This document shows, piece by piece, positions 49,821 through 58,326 of a stretch of DNA of 64,000 nt (within the stretch, counting starts at the first letter, position 1; every line of letters begins with the position of its first letter). The stretch comes from Arthrobacter ramosus (GTDB lineage: Bacteria; Actinomycetota; Actinomycetes; Actinomycetales; Micrococcaceae), in NCBI RefSeq assembly GCF_039535095.1, contig NZ_BAAAWN010000001.1:2170001-2234000 (forward strand), read 5' to 3'. The translations under genes were made by a program, and so were the position numbers. The notes beneath the pieces were generated by a model. That model saw only the letters and a list, made by a program, of their open reading frames with translations, was not told the origin of the DNA and did no database searches.

Positions 49821-51419
49821 CTAGGGCTTGGCTTGCAGCAATGCAAGGAGGGCACTGCCGTCCGGACTGCCCAGGCCCGTGCAGGGATCCCAGCCGGTCC
49901 CGGCATGGTAGCTCCCGTTGGAGCCTGTGGTGATGTCATGGAAGCCCGACGCCGGTTGTGTGCCGTTTTGGTACAGCAGCGGCTGGAGCAGCCCGAAGCG
50001 CCTGTTAGTGGCCTGGGCGAGGCGGGCGACCAGCGCCGCCCAGAGTGGTGCCACTGCACTGGTTCCGCCGATCACCATATCTTTCCCGTCGACGCGCACC
50101 CGGTAACCGGTCTGCGGGTCGGCGACACCGCTGACATCGGGAACGCCCCTTCCGGCCTTCTTGGGCGCAGGCTTGTGTTTGGCGTGTCCCGAGATGCCCG
50201 ACTGCCAGGAGGGAACCGCAAAGACGTCGCTGTATCCTCCGCCGGTAGCCGAGTTGGGGCCGTCGTTCCAGACAGTTTCCGCGCTGATGACCCCTGTCGC
50301 GGTGTCTGCTTGAAGGCGGGTTCCGCCGCAAGCCAGTACATGCGGGCTCGACGCCGGGAAATCGGCGTGATCCTTATTGTCCGTTGCGCCGTCCGCACTG
50401 CCGTTGTCCCCGGCTGCGGCTGTCACCGTCACCCCGAGGGCCGCAGCGTCGGCCATGGCCTGGTCGAAAGCCGTCCGGGCTTGGGCGGTCCAGGCGTCTT
50501 CGCTCTGGCCCCAACTGATGCTGATCGCGGCCGGCGCCGGATTTGCATGGGAGGCTGCGACAATCGCATCCAGGAACCCGGCGTCGGTGTTGGGGGCGAA
50601 ATAGACCACGATCCTGGCGTTCGGCGCCAAGGCGCCAACTACTTCGATGTCGAGCAGGACTTCCCCGTCGGCGCCCGCCGGATCCAGCCCCGGCTGGTTC
50701 GCCCCGCCGTCGACTCCCACCGCGGTGACGCTCGGCGTGGCGATACCCAGGCCCTGGAAGTAGGTGTCAAGGTCTTGCTGTCCGTAGCCGCCGCCCAGCT
50801 CAAGGATGGCAACGGTTTGCCCCGTTCCGTCCGTTCCCTCAGGGAAGTTGTAAATCTTTCCCAACTCGGGCGGGGTGTAGCTGGTACCGGCCGCGGCCAA
50901 GGGAATGGCGCGGAATTGGGCCCGGGCCTGCGGCCGGTCGTCAAGGCCGAGAACGGCGACGACGACGCCGTCGAGGGTTGCAGGTACTTGGAGGCCTCCG
51001 GTGCGATGCCGGTGGGTGACAGCGTTGCCGTCCGGGCCGCGGCTCGTCAGCTCGTCAAGGGACGTTCCGAAGATGCTGCCCATCCGTTCCACGGTTCCAG
51101 CCAGCCGGATCCTGCGGCTTGCAGCGTCCGACTCCACAACGTCGAGACCGAGGTTGGCGAAAGTGCGTACAGCCAAATCCAGGTCTGCGGCCGATGCGCC
51201 GTATCGGGAGGCCAGTTCGTCCCGCGAAAGCGCTGCGGAGGGAACTTCGGGCATTTCTTCCTGGCGCCTAAGGATGACCGTCGCCTCGATCCGACGGGAA
51301 GGATCGACGGGACCGAGAACGTCCCGGACGCCTGGAGCCGGAGCCCTGTCTGATCCTGGCAGCGGAACGCTTTGCGTTTCCTCAGGCTGTCGATCTTCTG
51401 GAGTGTCCTGCATCGACAT
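49821..51419 (-). CDS. S53-family peptidase (kumamolisin/sedolisin type)
   Basis: A 532-aa acid serine carboxyl peptidase. Prodomain in residues 1-190 (RIEATVILRRQEEMPEVPSA, DELTSRGPDGNAVTHRH). In the mature part the Glu/Asp pair lies in GEVLLDIEVVGAL and the nucleophile in VIGGTSAVAPLWAA; the calcium site is in HDITTGSNGSYHAGTGWDPC. There is no signal peptide, although such enzymes usually act outside the cell. AGGAGG precedes ATG 51419. It is divergent from gadB; both would work best at low pH. Confidence 0.93.
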   Translation of the reverse strand: MSMQDTPEDRQPEETQSVPLPGSDRAPAPGVRDVLGPVDPSRRIEATVILRRQEEMPEVPSAALSRDELASRYGASAADLDLAVRTFANLGLDVVESDAASRRIRLAGTVERMGSIFGTSLDELTSRGPDGNAVTHRHRTGGLQVPATLDGVVVAVLGLDDRPQARAQFRAIPLAAAGTSYTPPELGKIYNFPEGTDGTGQTVAILELGGGYGQQDLDTYFQGLGIATPSVTAVGVDGGANQPGLDPAGADGEVLLDIEVVGALAPNARIVVYFAPNTDAGFLDAIVAASHANPAPAAISISWGQSEDAWTAQARTAFDQAMADAAALGVTVTAAAGDNGSADGATDNKDHADFPASSPHVLACGGTRLQADTATGVISAETVWNDGPNSATGGGYSDVFAVPSWQSGISGHAKHKPAPKKAGRGVPDVSGVADPQTGYRVRVDGKDMVIGGTSAVAPLWAALVARLAQATNRRFGLLQPLLYQNGTQPASGFHDITTGSNGSYHAGTGWDPCTGLGSPDGSALLALLQAKP

Positions 51420-51626
51420 TGGTACCTCCTACGCTCGCTGTGAGAGAGCTTCGTCACCTGCGATTATGCACCAGGAGCCACTTTGGCACCATGGCGTGAA
51501 GCAGGCATGGTCACTGGCGCCGACTCGAGCGATGACGGCTTGAAGGGCTTGGGCACGGCTGCCGCCCACGGTAGCGTGGGGCCTTGGCGGGCCATGCGAC
51601 AGCAACGGCCGGCGCAGCGGCGAGTC

Positions 51627-51633
51627 AAAGGAG
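51627..51633 (+). promoter_or_regulatory. Ribosome binding site of gadB that marks a non-standard start
   Basis: AAAGGAG is the only good ribosome binding site near the gadB 5' end. It lies six bases before ATC 51640 and nine before ATT 51643. No ATG, GTG or TTG is available in frame at suitable distance. Confidence 0.6.
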
Positions 51634-51642
51634 CGAACCATC

Positions 51643-53040
51643 ATTAGGTCACACCGAACATCAGCCCATGAACCCGACACCGCAGTTGAATTGAACCCGG
51701 TGTTCAGCCGACCGGGAGAATCCAGTATTTTTCCACGGTTCACCATTCCGGACAGCGAGTCCCTTCCTTCGACTGCCTATCAGGTTGTCCACGACGAAGC
51801 CATGTTGGACGGCAACTCCCGCCTGAACCTGGCCACGTTCGTTGGAACGTGGATGGAACCGGAGGCGTCGAAACTGTACGCCGAGACGTTCGACAAGAAC
51901 ATGATCGACAAGGACGAATACCCCCAGACGGCCTTGATCGAGACCCGCTGCTGGCGGATGCTCGCAGACTTGTGGAACGCGCCCGATCCCGCGAAGTCCG
52001 TGGGGACCTCCACGATCGGTTCCTCCGAGGCATGCATGCTGGGCGGCCTGGCCTTGAAGCGTCGCTGGCAGCATGCGCGGCGGGCGGCCGGCCTTTCCAC
52101 CGACAAACCCAACCTGGTCCTCAGCTCGGCGGTGCAGGTGTGCTGGGAGAAGTTCTGCAACTACTGGGACGTGGAGGCCCGGTACGTGCCGGTGTCGAAG
52201 GAACACCAAATGCTGGACGGCTACGAACTGGACAAGTACGTGGACGAGAACACCATTGGCGTTGTAGCCATCATGGGCGTGACCTACACGGGGGTCTACG
52301 AACCCGTGGAAAAGATCTCGGCGGCGCTGGACGAGATCCAGGAAAAGCGCGGCCTTGATGTTCCGATCCACGTCGATGGTGCCTCCGGAGCCATGGTTGC
52401 GCCCTTCCTGCAACGGGAGACAGTCTGGGACTTCCGTCTGCCGCGGGTTGCCTCGATCAACACATCCGGCCACAAGTACGGCCTGGTCTATCCCGGCCTT
52501 GGCTGGATCATCTGGCGTGACGAGCAAGCGCTCCCCGAGGACCTGATCTTCCATGTCAGCTACCTGGGTGGGAACATGCCGAGCTTCGCCCTGAACTTCT
52601 CACGCCCCGGCGCCCAGGTCCTCCTTCAGTACTACTTGTTCCTCCGGCTCGGATACGAGGGATACAGATCCGTTCAGGCAACCTCCCGGGATGTGGCGCT
52701 CTATCTATCGAGTGAAATAGGGGCGATGGAGCCATTTACTTTGTGGAGCGACGGATCGGACATCCCGGTCTTTGCTTGGCAACTCACCGACGGCTACACG
52801 GAGAACTGGAGCCTTCATCACCTGTCCGAACGGCTGCGGATGAATGGATGGCTCGTCCCCGCGTACCCCATGCCGGAGGGATTGAGTGAGATCACAGTCC
52901 AACGGATCGTTGTCCGCAACGGTTTCACACGAGACCTCGCATCCAGTTTCCTGGCCGATCTCAAGAAGGAAGTCGCCTACTTGGACGGCCTCACCTCACC
53001 GATGCCCGCCGGTGGGCAGACCCAGGCGTTCCACCACTAG
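51643..53040 (+). CDS. gadB: Glutamate decarboxylase, apparently starting at ATT or ATC
   Basis: PLP enzyme converting glutamate to GABA with proton uptake. From ATT 51643 it is 465 aa, almost exactly the E. coli GadB length. The PLP lysine is in NTSGHKYGLVYPG, HVDGASGAMVAPF binds the cofactor, and the protein ends QTQAFHH with C-terminal histidines placed as in pH-gated GadB. The first standard in-frame start (TTG 51691) has no ribosome binding site and would drop the conserved HEPDTAVELNPVF segment, while coding continues upstream to AAAGGAG at 51627. The upstream in-frame stop is at 51541. An ATG mutated to ATT/ATC, or genuine rare initiation, would both explain this. Confidence 0.9.
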   Translation: MRSHRTSAHEPDTAVELNPVFSRPGESSIFPRFTIPDSESLPSTAYQVVHDEAMLDGNSRLNLATFVGTWMEPEASKLYAETFDKNMIDKDEYPQTALIETRCWRMLADLWNAPDPAKSVGTSTIGSSEACMLGGLALKRRWQHARRAAGLSTDKPNLVLSSAVQVCWEKFCNYWDVEARYVPVSKEHQMLDGYELDKYVDENTIGVVAIMGVTYTGVYEPVEKISAALDEIQEKRGLDVPIHVDGASGAMVAPFLQRETVWDFRLPRVASINTSGHKYGLVYPGLGWIIWRDEQALPEDLIFHVSYLGGNMPSFALNFSRPGAQVLLQYYLFLRLGYEGYRSVQATSRDVALYLSSEIGAMEPFTLWSDGSDIPVFAWQLTDGYTENWSLHHLSERLRMNGWLVPAYPMPEGLSEITVQRIVVRNGFTRDLASSFLADLKKEVAYLDGLTSPMPAGGQTQAFHH

Positions 53041-53083
53041 CCAGCGCCTTCAACTCCAGCCGCTTCAAAGAAGGATGTGTGCC

Positions 53084-53950
53084 ATGTGCCGATTGTTCGG
53101 CTTGCATGCCGGTTCGCAAGCAGTCCGCGCCACTTTCTGGCTTTTGGACGCGCCGGACAGCCTCGCTGACCAGAGCCGGCGCGAGCCCGACGGCGCCGGC
53201 ATAGGCACCTTTGACAGTGACGGTAAGGCCCATGTCGCCAAACAGCCGCTCGCCGCATGGGAGGACCACGCCTTTGCGCGTGAGGCACGGGTCCTGAAGA
53301 GCACGACGTTCCTGGCCCATGTGCGGTATGCCAGTACCGGCGCGCACACCATGGTCAACACGCACCCGTTCGAGCAGGACGGGAGGTTGTTCGCCCACAA
53401 CGGCGCCTTCGGCGATCTTGAACGGCTCGATCAGCGGCTGGCTGAGTTCGGAGTTGCGGATCTGGTGAAGGGCCAGACAGACAGTGAACGCCTCTTCGCA
53501 TTGATCACCGCGGAGAGCAGACGCGCAGATGGCGACGTCGGCGAAGGTATCACCCAAGCGATCAGCTGGATCGCCAAGGAGCTGCCAGTGTTCAGCTTGA
53601 ACCTCATCCTGACGACGGCGAGCGACGTTTGGGCGGTCAGGTATCCGGACACGCATGAGCTGCACATTCTGGAACGGTTGCCCGTGCGGTCCGAGGAAGC
53701 GGCTCCCCTGGACGCACGGAGTTCCCGAATCCGCGCCCACAGCAAGGATTTGGCCCGTTCCGGACATGTCCTCATCGCCACCGAACCGATGGATGACAAC
53801 CCGGAGTGGAGAGCGCTGCCCGGCGGTGCGCTGGTCCACATCAATCCGGATCTTGGTGTGACCATCAGCCGCCCTTTCCCGGCGGATCCGACACATCCGC
53901 TCACGCTAGCCGACCTCTCCCCCTCCGCGGCCGCATCCCAGAAGCCGTGA
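53084..53950 (+). CDS. Class II glutamine amidotransferase (YafJ-like)
   Basis: 288 aa starting MCRLFGLHAG, with the catalytic N-terminal cysteine directly after Met. FLAHVRYASTGAHTMVNTHP and LFAHNGAFGDLERL are the family glutamine-binding blocks. No fused synthetase domain, so the acceptor is unknown. EgtC, which acts in ergothioneine synthesis, belongs to the same family, but no other egt gene is here. It lies 43 bp after gadB in the same direction, so it could supply glutamate to GadB. Confidence 0.9.
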   Translation: MCRLFGLHAGSQAVRATFWLLDAPDSLADQSRREPDGAGIGTFDSDGKAHVAKQPLAAWEDHAFAREARVLKSTTFLAHVRYASTGAHTMVNTHPFEQDGRLFAHNGAFGDLERLDQRLAEFGVADLVKGQTDSERLFALITAESRRADGDVGEGITQAISWIAKELPVFSLNLILTTASDVWAVRYPDTHELHILERLPVRSEEAAPLDARSSRIRAHSKDLARSGHVLIATEPMDDNPEWRALPGGALVHINPDLGVTISRPFPADPTHPLTLADLSPSAAASQKP

Positions 53951-54039
53951 TCCTGGAACACAAAACAGCGTCCGGCGTCTTACCCTGAAGGCCGCGTGTT
54001 CATCATGGACGTTGGCCTCGCCGCGCATAAGATCGATCC

Positions 54040-54192
54040 ATGACCGCTGAAGTCGAATCCGAAACCGCCTTCGTCCCGGCCGTCCAACTCGACGGGCAAA
54101 TGAGCATCAACGACGTCCTGCTTGAGTTGGGACGGGAACCCGTTGTGTACCCGTCCGCGAACGCCGACGCCGGCGACTTCCACATTTTCTAG
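54040..54192 (+). CDS. Small hypothetical protein (50 aa)
   Basis: Starts MTAEVESETAFVPAVQLDGQ and ends NADAGDFHIF. Third codon positions are strongly G/C, as in real genes here. A mildly acidic, single-domain-sized product with a helix MSINDVLLELGREPVVY. No family recognised. No strong ribosome binding site; the frame could also be the end of a lost gene. The stop overlaps an 18-bp tandem repeat. Confidence 0.45.
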   Translation: MTAEVESETAFVPAVQLDGQMSINDVLLELGREPVVYPSANADAGDFHIF

Positions 54193-54226
54193 GACGACGT
54201 CGGGGCCTAGGACGACGTCGGGGCAT
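54191..54226 (+). repeat. Two-copy 18-bp tandem repeat
   Basis: AGGACGACGTCGGGGC plus two bases, at 54191-54208 and 54209-54226, identical except for the last base of each. Between the small ORF and the XRE gene; each copy contains the palindrome GACGTC. Confidence 0.8.
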
Positions 54227-54308
54227 CACCGCCGCTGGAGAATTTCCTCTGATAGAGGTACTGGCAGGGACTCCCTCAGGGCGCTGAAAGGTCACTATCG
54301 TTGATCGC

Positions 54309-55198
54309 ATGGACAACCGGAACGACGCCCGCGATTTCCTTGCTTCCCGGCGTGCGAAGATCACGCCCGAACAGGCGGGGCTGCCGACGTCGGGAGGGAA
54401 CCGGCGAGTACCCGGGCTCCGCCGCGGAGAAGTCGCAGCCCTGGCCGGGTAAGCGTTGAGTATTACACCCGGCTCGAGCGCGGAAACCTTGCGGGAGTGT
54501 CTGAAAGCGTCCTGGAAGCATTGGCTAGGGCGTTGCACCTTGACGAGGCTGAGCGTGCACATCTGTTCGATCTGGCCCGCGCCGCCGGAACAAGCAAGCG
54601 GCAGCGTCGATCTGCGCCTCAACATCTTCGACCAAGCGTCCAGTTTGCCCTTGACGCGATCACTGACGCGCCGGCATTTGTCCGCAACGCACGCATGGAC
54701 ATCCTCGCCGCCAACAGGCTCGGCCACGCATTGCACTCGGAGATGTACGTCAACCCCGTCCGGCCGGCCAATTACGCGCGCTTCATTTTCCTGGATGAGG
54801 AGCGGGCCAGGCGGTTCTTCCCGGATTGGGAACTCGCTGCCAACAACATGGTGGCCATCCTGCGCACCGAGGCCGGCCGCGACCCCTTCGACCGCGGGCT
54901 GAGCGACCTCGTAGGAGAGCTTTCCACTCGCAGCGATGAATTCCGCACTCGCTGGGCTGCGCATAACGTGCGCCGCCACTACAGCGGTTTCAAGCATTTC
55001 CATCACCCCGTGGTGGGCGAACTCCGACTGCTGTTCGAGGCGATGGAACTGTCTGCGGATACCGGCCTCTCGCTGTTCATCTACCCTGCAGAACCTGGTT
55101 CCCCCTCGGAAGACGCCCTGCGCCTCCTCGCGAGCTGGGCTGCCACGCAGGAAATGGCGGAGCAACCTCAAGACGCACCCACTGCAGGTGGAGTGTGA
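54309..55198 (+). pseudogene. XRE/MmyB-type transcription regulator, frameshifted after the HTH
   Basis: Starts at ATG 54309 (MDNRNDARDFLASRRAKITP), reads into the helix-turn-helix (GLRRGEVAALAG) and hits TAA at 54450. The protein then continues one frame back: VSVEYYTRLERGNLAGVSES, followed by the MmyB-like ligand-binding domain (DAITDAPAFVRNARMDILAA, FLDEERARRFFPDWELAANN) to the stop at 55198. One G is missing at 54447-54449 (GCCGGGT where GCCGGGGT is expected). With the base restored the product is about 296 aa, normal for this family. It converges on the alpha/beta hydrolase gene, 7 bp apart; MmyB regulators often control a neighbouring oxidoreductase or hydrolase. Confidence 0.85.
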
Positions 55199-55205
55199 CG
55201 GCTGA

Positions 55206-56114
55206 CTAAGGCGTTGATCGGGCTTCCGTCAGACGGGACTTCAGCCACGAAATGGCGTGTCTTCTCTGAACGGCGGGAAAGGCGTGGCCGCCTTCGAAGG
55301 GAACGAAATCGGCCACGCCTTCCCTGAAGGAACTGACGAGGCCCTGGACGTCCTGAAACGGAAACAGCGGATCGTCCTGTCCGGCGACAACTAGGACACG
55401 TTGGTTTTCGATGGCTTGGACGACCAGATGCACGTCGCCGGCTTTGCGAAGTTCGGGCACAAACCAGGCCGGGTTATGGGAAATGCCCTCTCGTTCGAAG
55501 GACTCAAGCGTCCCGATCCCGCAACTGAGAACTCCGGCACGCAGCCTCGGATCACAGGCGAGATTGAAGAGCCCCACCTGGCCGCCCAAGGAATGACCGA
55601 TAATCCCGAGCGGTCCGCGCACGTCATCGCGAGCTTCGAGCCACGAAGTAGCCATGGCAATATCCCTGGTGTGGACGCCCTGCAGCGTTGACCCGCCAGC
55701 GAGCAGATGCTCCGCATCGCGGTTTTCAGCCAGCTGAGGGTCAATGGCGTCACGCTGCCGCTCTTCGAATCCCAGGAGGTCCGGGACTAGTGTCGGAAGG
55801 CCGGACTCGGCCAATTCGACGGCGAAAGCCATCTGCGGGTCACCTTCAAGCCCGGCCAGCTCGCTCTTCCCCAGCGCATAGTTTCCGGCGTGTTGGTGGA
55901 CCGCCACCACGGCACCCACCTGATGAACGTCATCGATCGGTTTAAGGAAGAGGCAAGGGACCACGTCCCCTCCATCCGTCCAAAGTTCGATCCGCTCCCC
56001 CAGGACATTTCCCTGGCGCACACGCGGGCCGCGAACAACCTTGGCTGCAACATAGGACTGAATAGCGTCCAAGCCAATAAGTGAGAGGACCTCAGACCGT
56101 GCTGGATCCACCAC
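55206..56114 (-). CDS. Alpha/beta hydrolase (dienelactone hydrolase-like)
   Basis: 302 aa. The nucleophile elbow is GHSLGGQVG, the acid lies in VAGQDDPLFPF and the histidine in FEGGHAFPAVQ. No signal peptide. GGAGGTGA precedes the GTG start at 56114. The nearest families are DLH/acetyl-xylan-esterase-like hydrolases; the substrate is unknown. It converges on the XRE regulator gene. Confidence 0.88.
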   Translation of the reverse strand: MVDPARSEVLSLIGLDAIQSYVAAKVVRGPRVRQGNVLGERIELWTDGGDVVPCLFLKPIDDVHQVGAVVAVHQHAGNYALGKSELAGLEGDPQMAFAVELAESGLPTLVPDLLGFEERQRDAIDPQLAENRDAEHLLAGGSTLQGVHTRDIAMATSWLEARDDVRGPLGIIGHSLGGQVGLFNLACDPRLRAGVLSCGIGTLESFEREGISHNPAWFVPELRKAGDVHLVVQAIENQRVLVVAGQDDPLFPFQDVQGLVSSFREGVADFVPFEGGHAFPAVQRRHAISWLKSRLTEARSTP

Positions 56115-56276
56115 GCGGGTTCACCTCCATGATCGGTCGGTGCTGTCGATTCGCCAGCTGAACCGCCCTTGGCTTCGAAGCGAAGTTGCCGCCATGTACC
56201 GTCCAGATCTCGCCTCGGATCACTCCTCGTCCCAGACTACGGACACGGCGTCGACAAAGCCCTGATCATCCGAATA

Positions 56277-56720
56277 CTAAGATCTCGAACCTCGGCGCCC
56301 CTCCTCGTCGCCTTGGTTATCGTCGCGGTCTCGCCGGTTTCCGTCGTCGTCCATGTCCCGACGGCTTCCCTCACCATTCGGGTCCGGGCGGTTGCCCGCG
56401 TCGGGGTCCAACTCTTCTGCCCGACGTAACCTGTCCTGCGAGACTTCGTTGGCCCGCTCGGCGGCCTTCTGCTTGTCCGCGGCCTCTTTGTGCAACCGTT
56501 CCGCTTCGTTCTCGGCACGGGCGGCGTCAGCCGCCGCTCGAGCGGCCTCAGCGCTGCGCTCATGAGCTCCGAGGGCGTCGGCACGGGCTTTCTCGCGGAG
56601 GTCCGCAGCGCGCTTGCGGTTAGCGGCGTCCTTCGCACGGCGCCCATAAGCGACGACGGCGACGATCACCGCGATGATGACAATCGCCACCACGATCCAA
56701 ATCCATAGTTGGCCGTTCAT
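56277..56720 (-). CDS. Membrane-anchored coiled-coil hypothetical protein
   Basis: 147 aa: one N-terminal helix (LWIWIVVAIVIIAVIVAVVA), a long Ala/Glu/Arg coiled coil (residues 27-100, for example ERSAEAARAAADAARAENEA), and a charged tail of Asp/Arg/Gly/Asn (RRDMDDDGNRRDRDDNQGDE). Good ribosome binding site (GAGGGGAG). Similar proteins occur across Arthrobacter; role unknown. Composition suggests a stress or envelope function, an inference only. Confidence 0.75.
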   Translation of the reverse strand: MNGQLWIWIVVAIVIIAVIVAVVAYGRRAKDAANRKRAADLREKARADALGAHERSAEAARAAADAARAENEAERLHKEAADKQKAAERANEVSQDRLRRAEELDPDAGNRPDPNGEGSRRDMDDDGNRRDRDDNQGDEEGRRGSRS

Positions 56721-56922
56721 TGCAGCTCCCCTCGAAATTCACTGTGCTTCCGGTGCGCGCCGGTTCTATCGTTCGGCCGACCCCGTCGTTGGCCAGCCGG
56801 GATCGGCGTCCCCGGACAGCACGCGGATGCTGGTCCCTTGAGTCAACAACTTCGCGTGAAGCATGGCACGAGTAGCTTGTACTTGTTTTCCCCAGAGGTT
56901 CAAGCGGATTGCCGCGGCTGAT

Positions 56923-57903
56923 CTACTCAACGGCTGGCGACTGTCGCCGAACACCAAAGGACAGCGAGGGCTCGTCGGGGGTGGCGAGGGTCAGCACCGC
57001 CTCCTCGACGGTCTCCTCGTCCTCCAGTTCCCGTTCCACACGGCGCAGTGCGACGGCTACTTCATGCTCCCGAAGGTCGCCCGTGATATCCACAGCCGCC
57101 ACGAGGTACAGCTTGCGCGGCCCGACAAACTCCAGGTGCAGATACGTCAGGCGCTCGATTTCCCGGTGTTCCATGACCCTGATCGCCATCGACTTCTCGA
57201 GTTCCGGAGTAACGCCCTGACCGACGAGGAAGCGACGATTGCGATCTATCAGCACCACCGCGATGACACCGAGAAGGATGCCGACAAATATGGATCCGAG
57301 AGCATCCGGAAGTGGCGATCCAGTGAGCTGGTGCAGGAAGATCCCCGAGAAGGCAATGAGCAGGCCTACTAACGCCGCACTGTCCTCCGCGAAGACTGCA
57401 CGCATGGTGGGATCTGAACTCTTGAGCACTTGCTCCAAGGTGCGGCGTTCAAGCTGCCTTGCCGACTTGCGGGCCTGCCGGAACGCTTGGATGAACGAGG
57501 CCCCTTCGAGCACGAACGATACCGCCAAGACGACATAGGCGACCCCGAAATCACCGGCGGGCTCCGGTGCGAAAAGCTGTTGGACACCGTGCATCACGGA
57601 CACAACAGCACCGGCGGTGAACAAGCCGAAGGCGGCAAACATCGACCACACGTACGCTTCCCTGCCGTAGCCCATCGGATGGGCCACGTCCCGCTTCTTC
57701 GAGGATCTCCTTTCGGCCACCAGCAGGAAGATCTGGTTTCCAGTGTCCGCCCAGGAGTGGGCGGACTCGGCGATCATCGAAGCGGAGCCGGTAAGTATGG
57801 CGGCGACGGTTTTTGCCGCGGCAACAAGAAGATTTGCCGCAAAAGCCAAGATCACGGTCATGAGAGATGAAGATGGCATCTTGACCTTCTTGGTTTCAAC
57901 CAT
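56923..57903 (-). CDS. Cation diffusion facilitator family transporter
   Basis: 326 aa, with five to six membrane segments in the first two thirds and a cytoplasmic C-terminal domain. The first metal site is SAHSWADTGNQ (H-x-x-x-D); the second site has Asp in AVFAEDSAALVGLL with no histidine. HPMGYGREAYVW is the family loop. Likely exports a divalent cation (Zn, Mn, Fe or Co); the metal cannot be read from these residues. ATG 57903 is chosen because it gives MVETKKVKMPSSS; no strong ribosome binding site. Confidence 0.9.
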   Translation of the reverse strand: MVETKKVKMPSSSLMTVILAFAANLLVAAAKTVAAILTGSASMIAESAHSWADTGNQIFLLVAERRSSKKRDVAHPMGYGREAYVWSMFAAFGLFTAGAVVSVMHGVQQLFAPEPAGDFGVAYVVLAVSFVLEGASFIQAFRQARKSARQLERRTLEQVLKSSDPTMRAVFAEDSAALVGLLIAFSGIFLHQLTGSPLPDALGSIFVGILLGVIAVVLIDRNRRFLVGQGVTPELEKSMAIRVMEHREIERLTYLHLEFVGPRKLYLVAAVDITGDLREHEVAVALRRVERELEDEETVEEAVLTLATPDEPSLSFGVRRQSPAVE

Positions 57904-57939
57904 GGAACCTACGGTACCCAACAACCGTGGAGGCCACGC

Positions 57940-58068
57940 CTAGTGCTTGCCGAGGAAGGAACGGAGCGTGTGGGCGTTACGGACCGCGTTGCCGCCGCCG
58001 TCGTTATTGAAATAGACGAAGACCTCCTTGCCCGTGAGTTTCCGCCCTGCCAGCCTATGGTCGACGTC
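57940..58068 (-). pseudogene. 3' remnant of a DUF72 (YecE-like) protein
   Basis: In frame on the minus strand the sequence reads GKEVFVYFNNDGGGNAVRNA, then HTLRSFLGKH and stop. GxxVYVYFNND...NA is the conserved end of DUF72 proteins. Only about 42 residues remain; upstream sequence is the start of an unrelated small membrane protein on the other strand. It is a gene stump. Confidence 0.65.
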
Positions 58069-58122
58069 ACTTAATAAGTAAGCTGATGATATCCGGGATT
58101 GATGAGAGGTTGGTCGAAGGCC

Positions 58123-58326
58123 ATGCGATTCGGGTCGATTTTCGGGCTGATCGTGGTGATCTGGCTCATAATTGGAGCGGTAGCCGCCGGACAACGTGGC
58201 TACTTCAGCGCAGTTCCCGCGCAGTGTTCCCAGTTGGCAACAATCAGCCTGAATATTGTTGCCGGTCCCCTGAACTACATGGGACTGAACCCTGTGGCAG
58301 GTTGCGAACTGCCGCGGCCGTCGTGA
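58123..58326 (+). CDS. Small conserved membrane protein
   Basis: 67 aa from ATG 58123 (MRFGSIFGLIVVIWLIIGAV AAGQ): one N-terminal helix, then an outer part with two cysteines (AQCSQL, AGCELP) that could pair, and NIVAGPLNYMGLNP. Its stop overlaps the GTG of the next gene (GTGA). Proteins of this pattern are common in Actinobacteria; function unknown. Confidence 0.75.
   Translation: MRFGSIFGLIVVIWLIIGAVAAGQRGYFSAVPAQCSQLATISLNIVAGPLNYMGLNPVAGCELPRPS

Noticed and set aside
17127..54449. The three frameshifts as programmed ribosomal frameshifting
   Set aside because: None has an X-XXY-YYZ slippery site with a downstream stimulator, and the same kind of C/G-run contraction in unrelated genes fits error or decay better.
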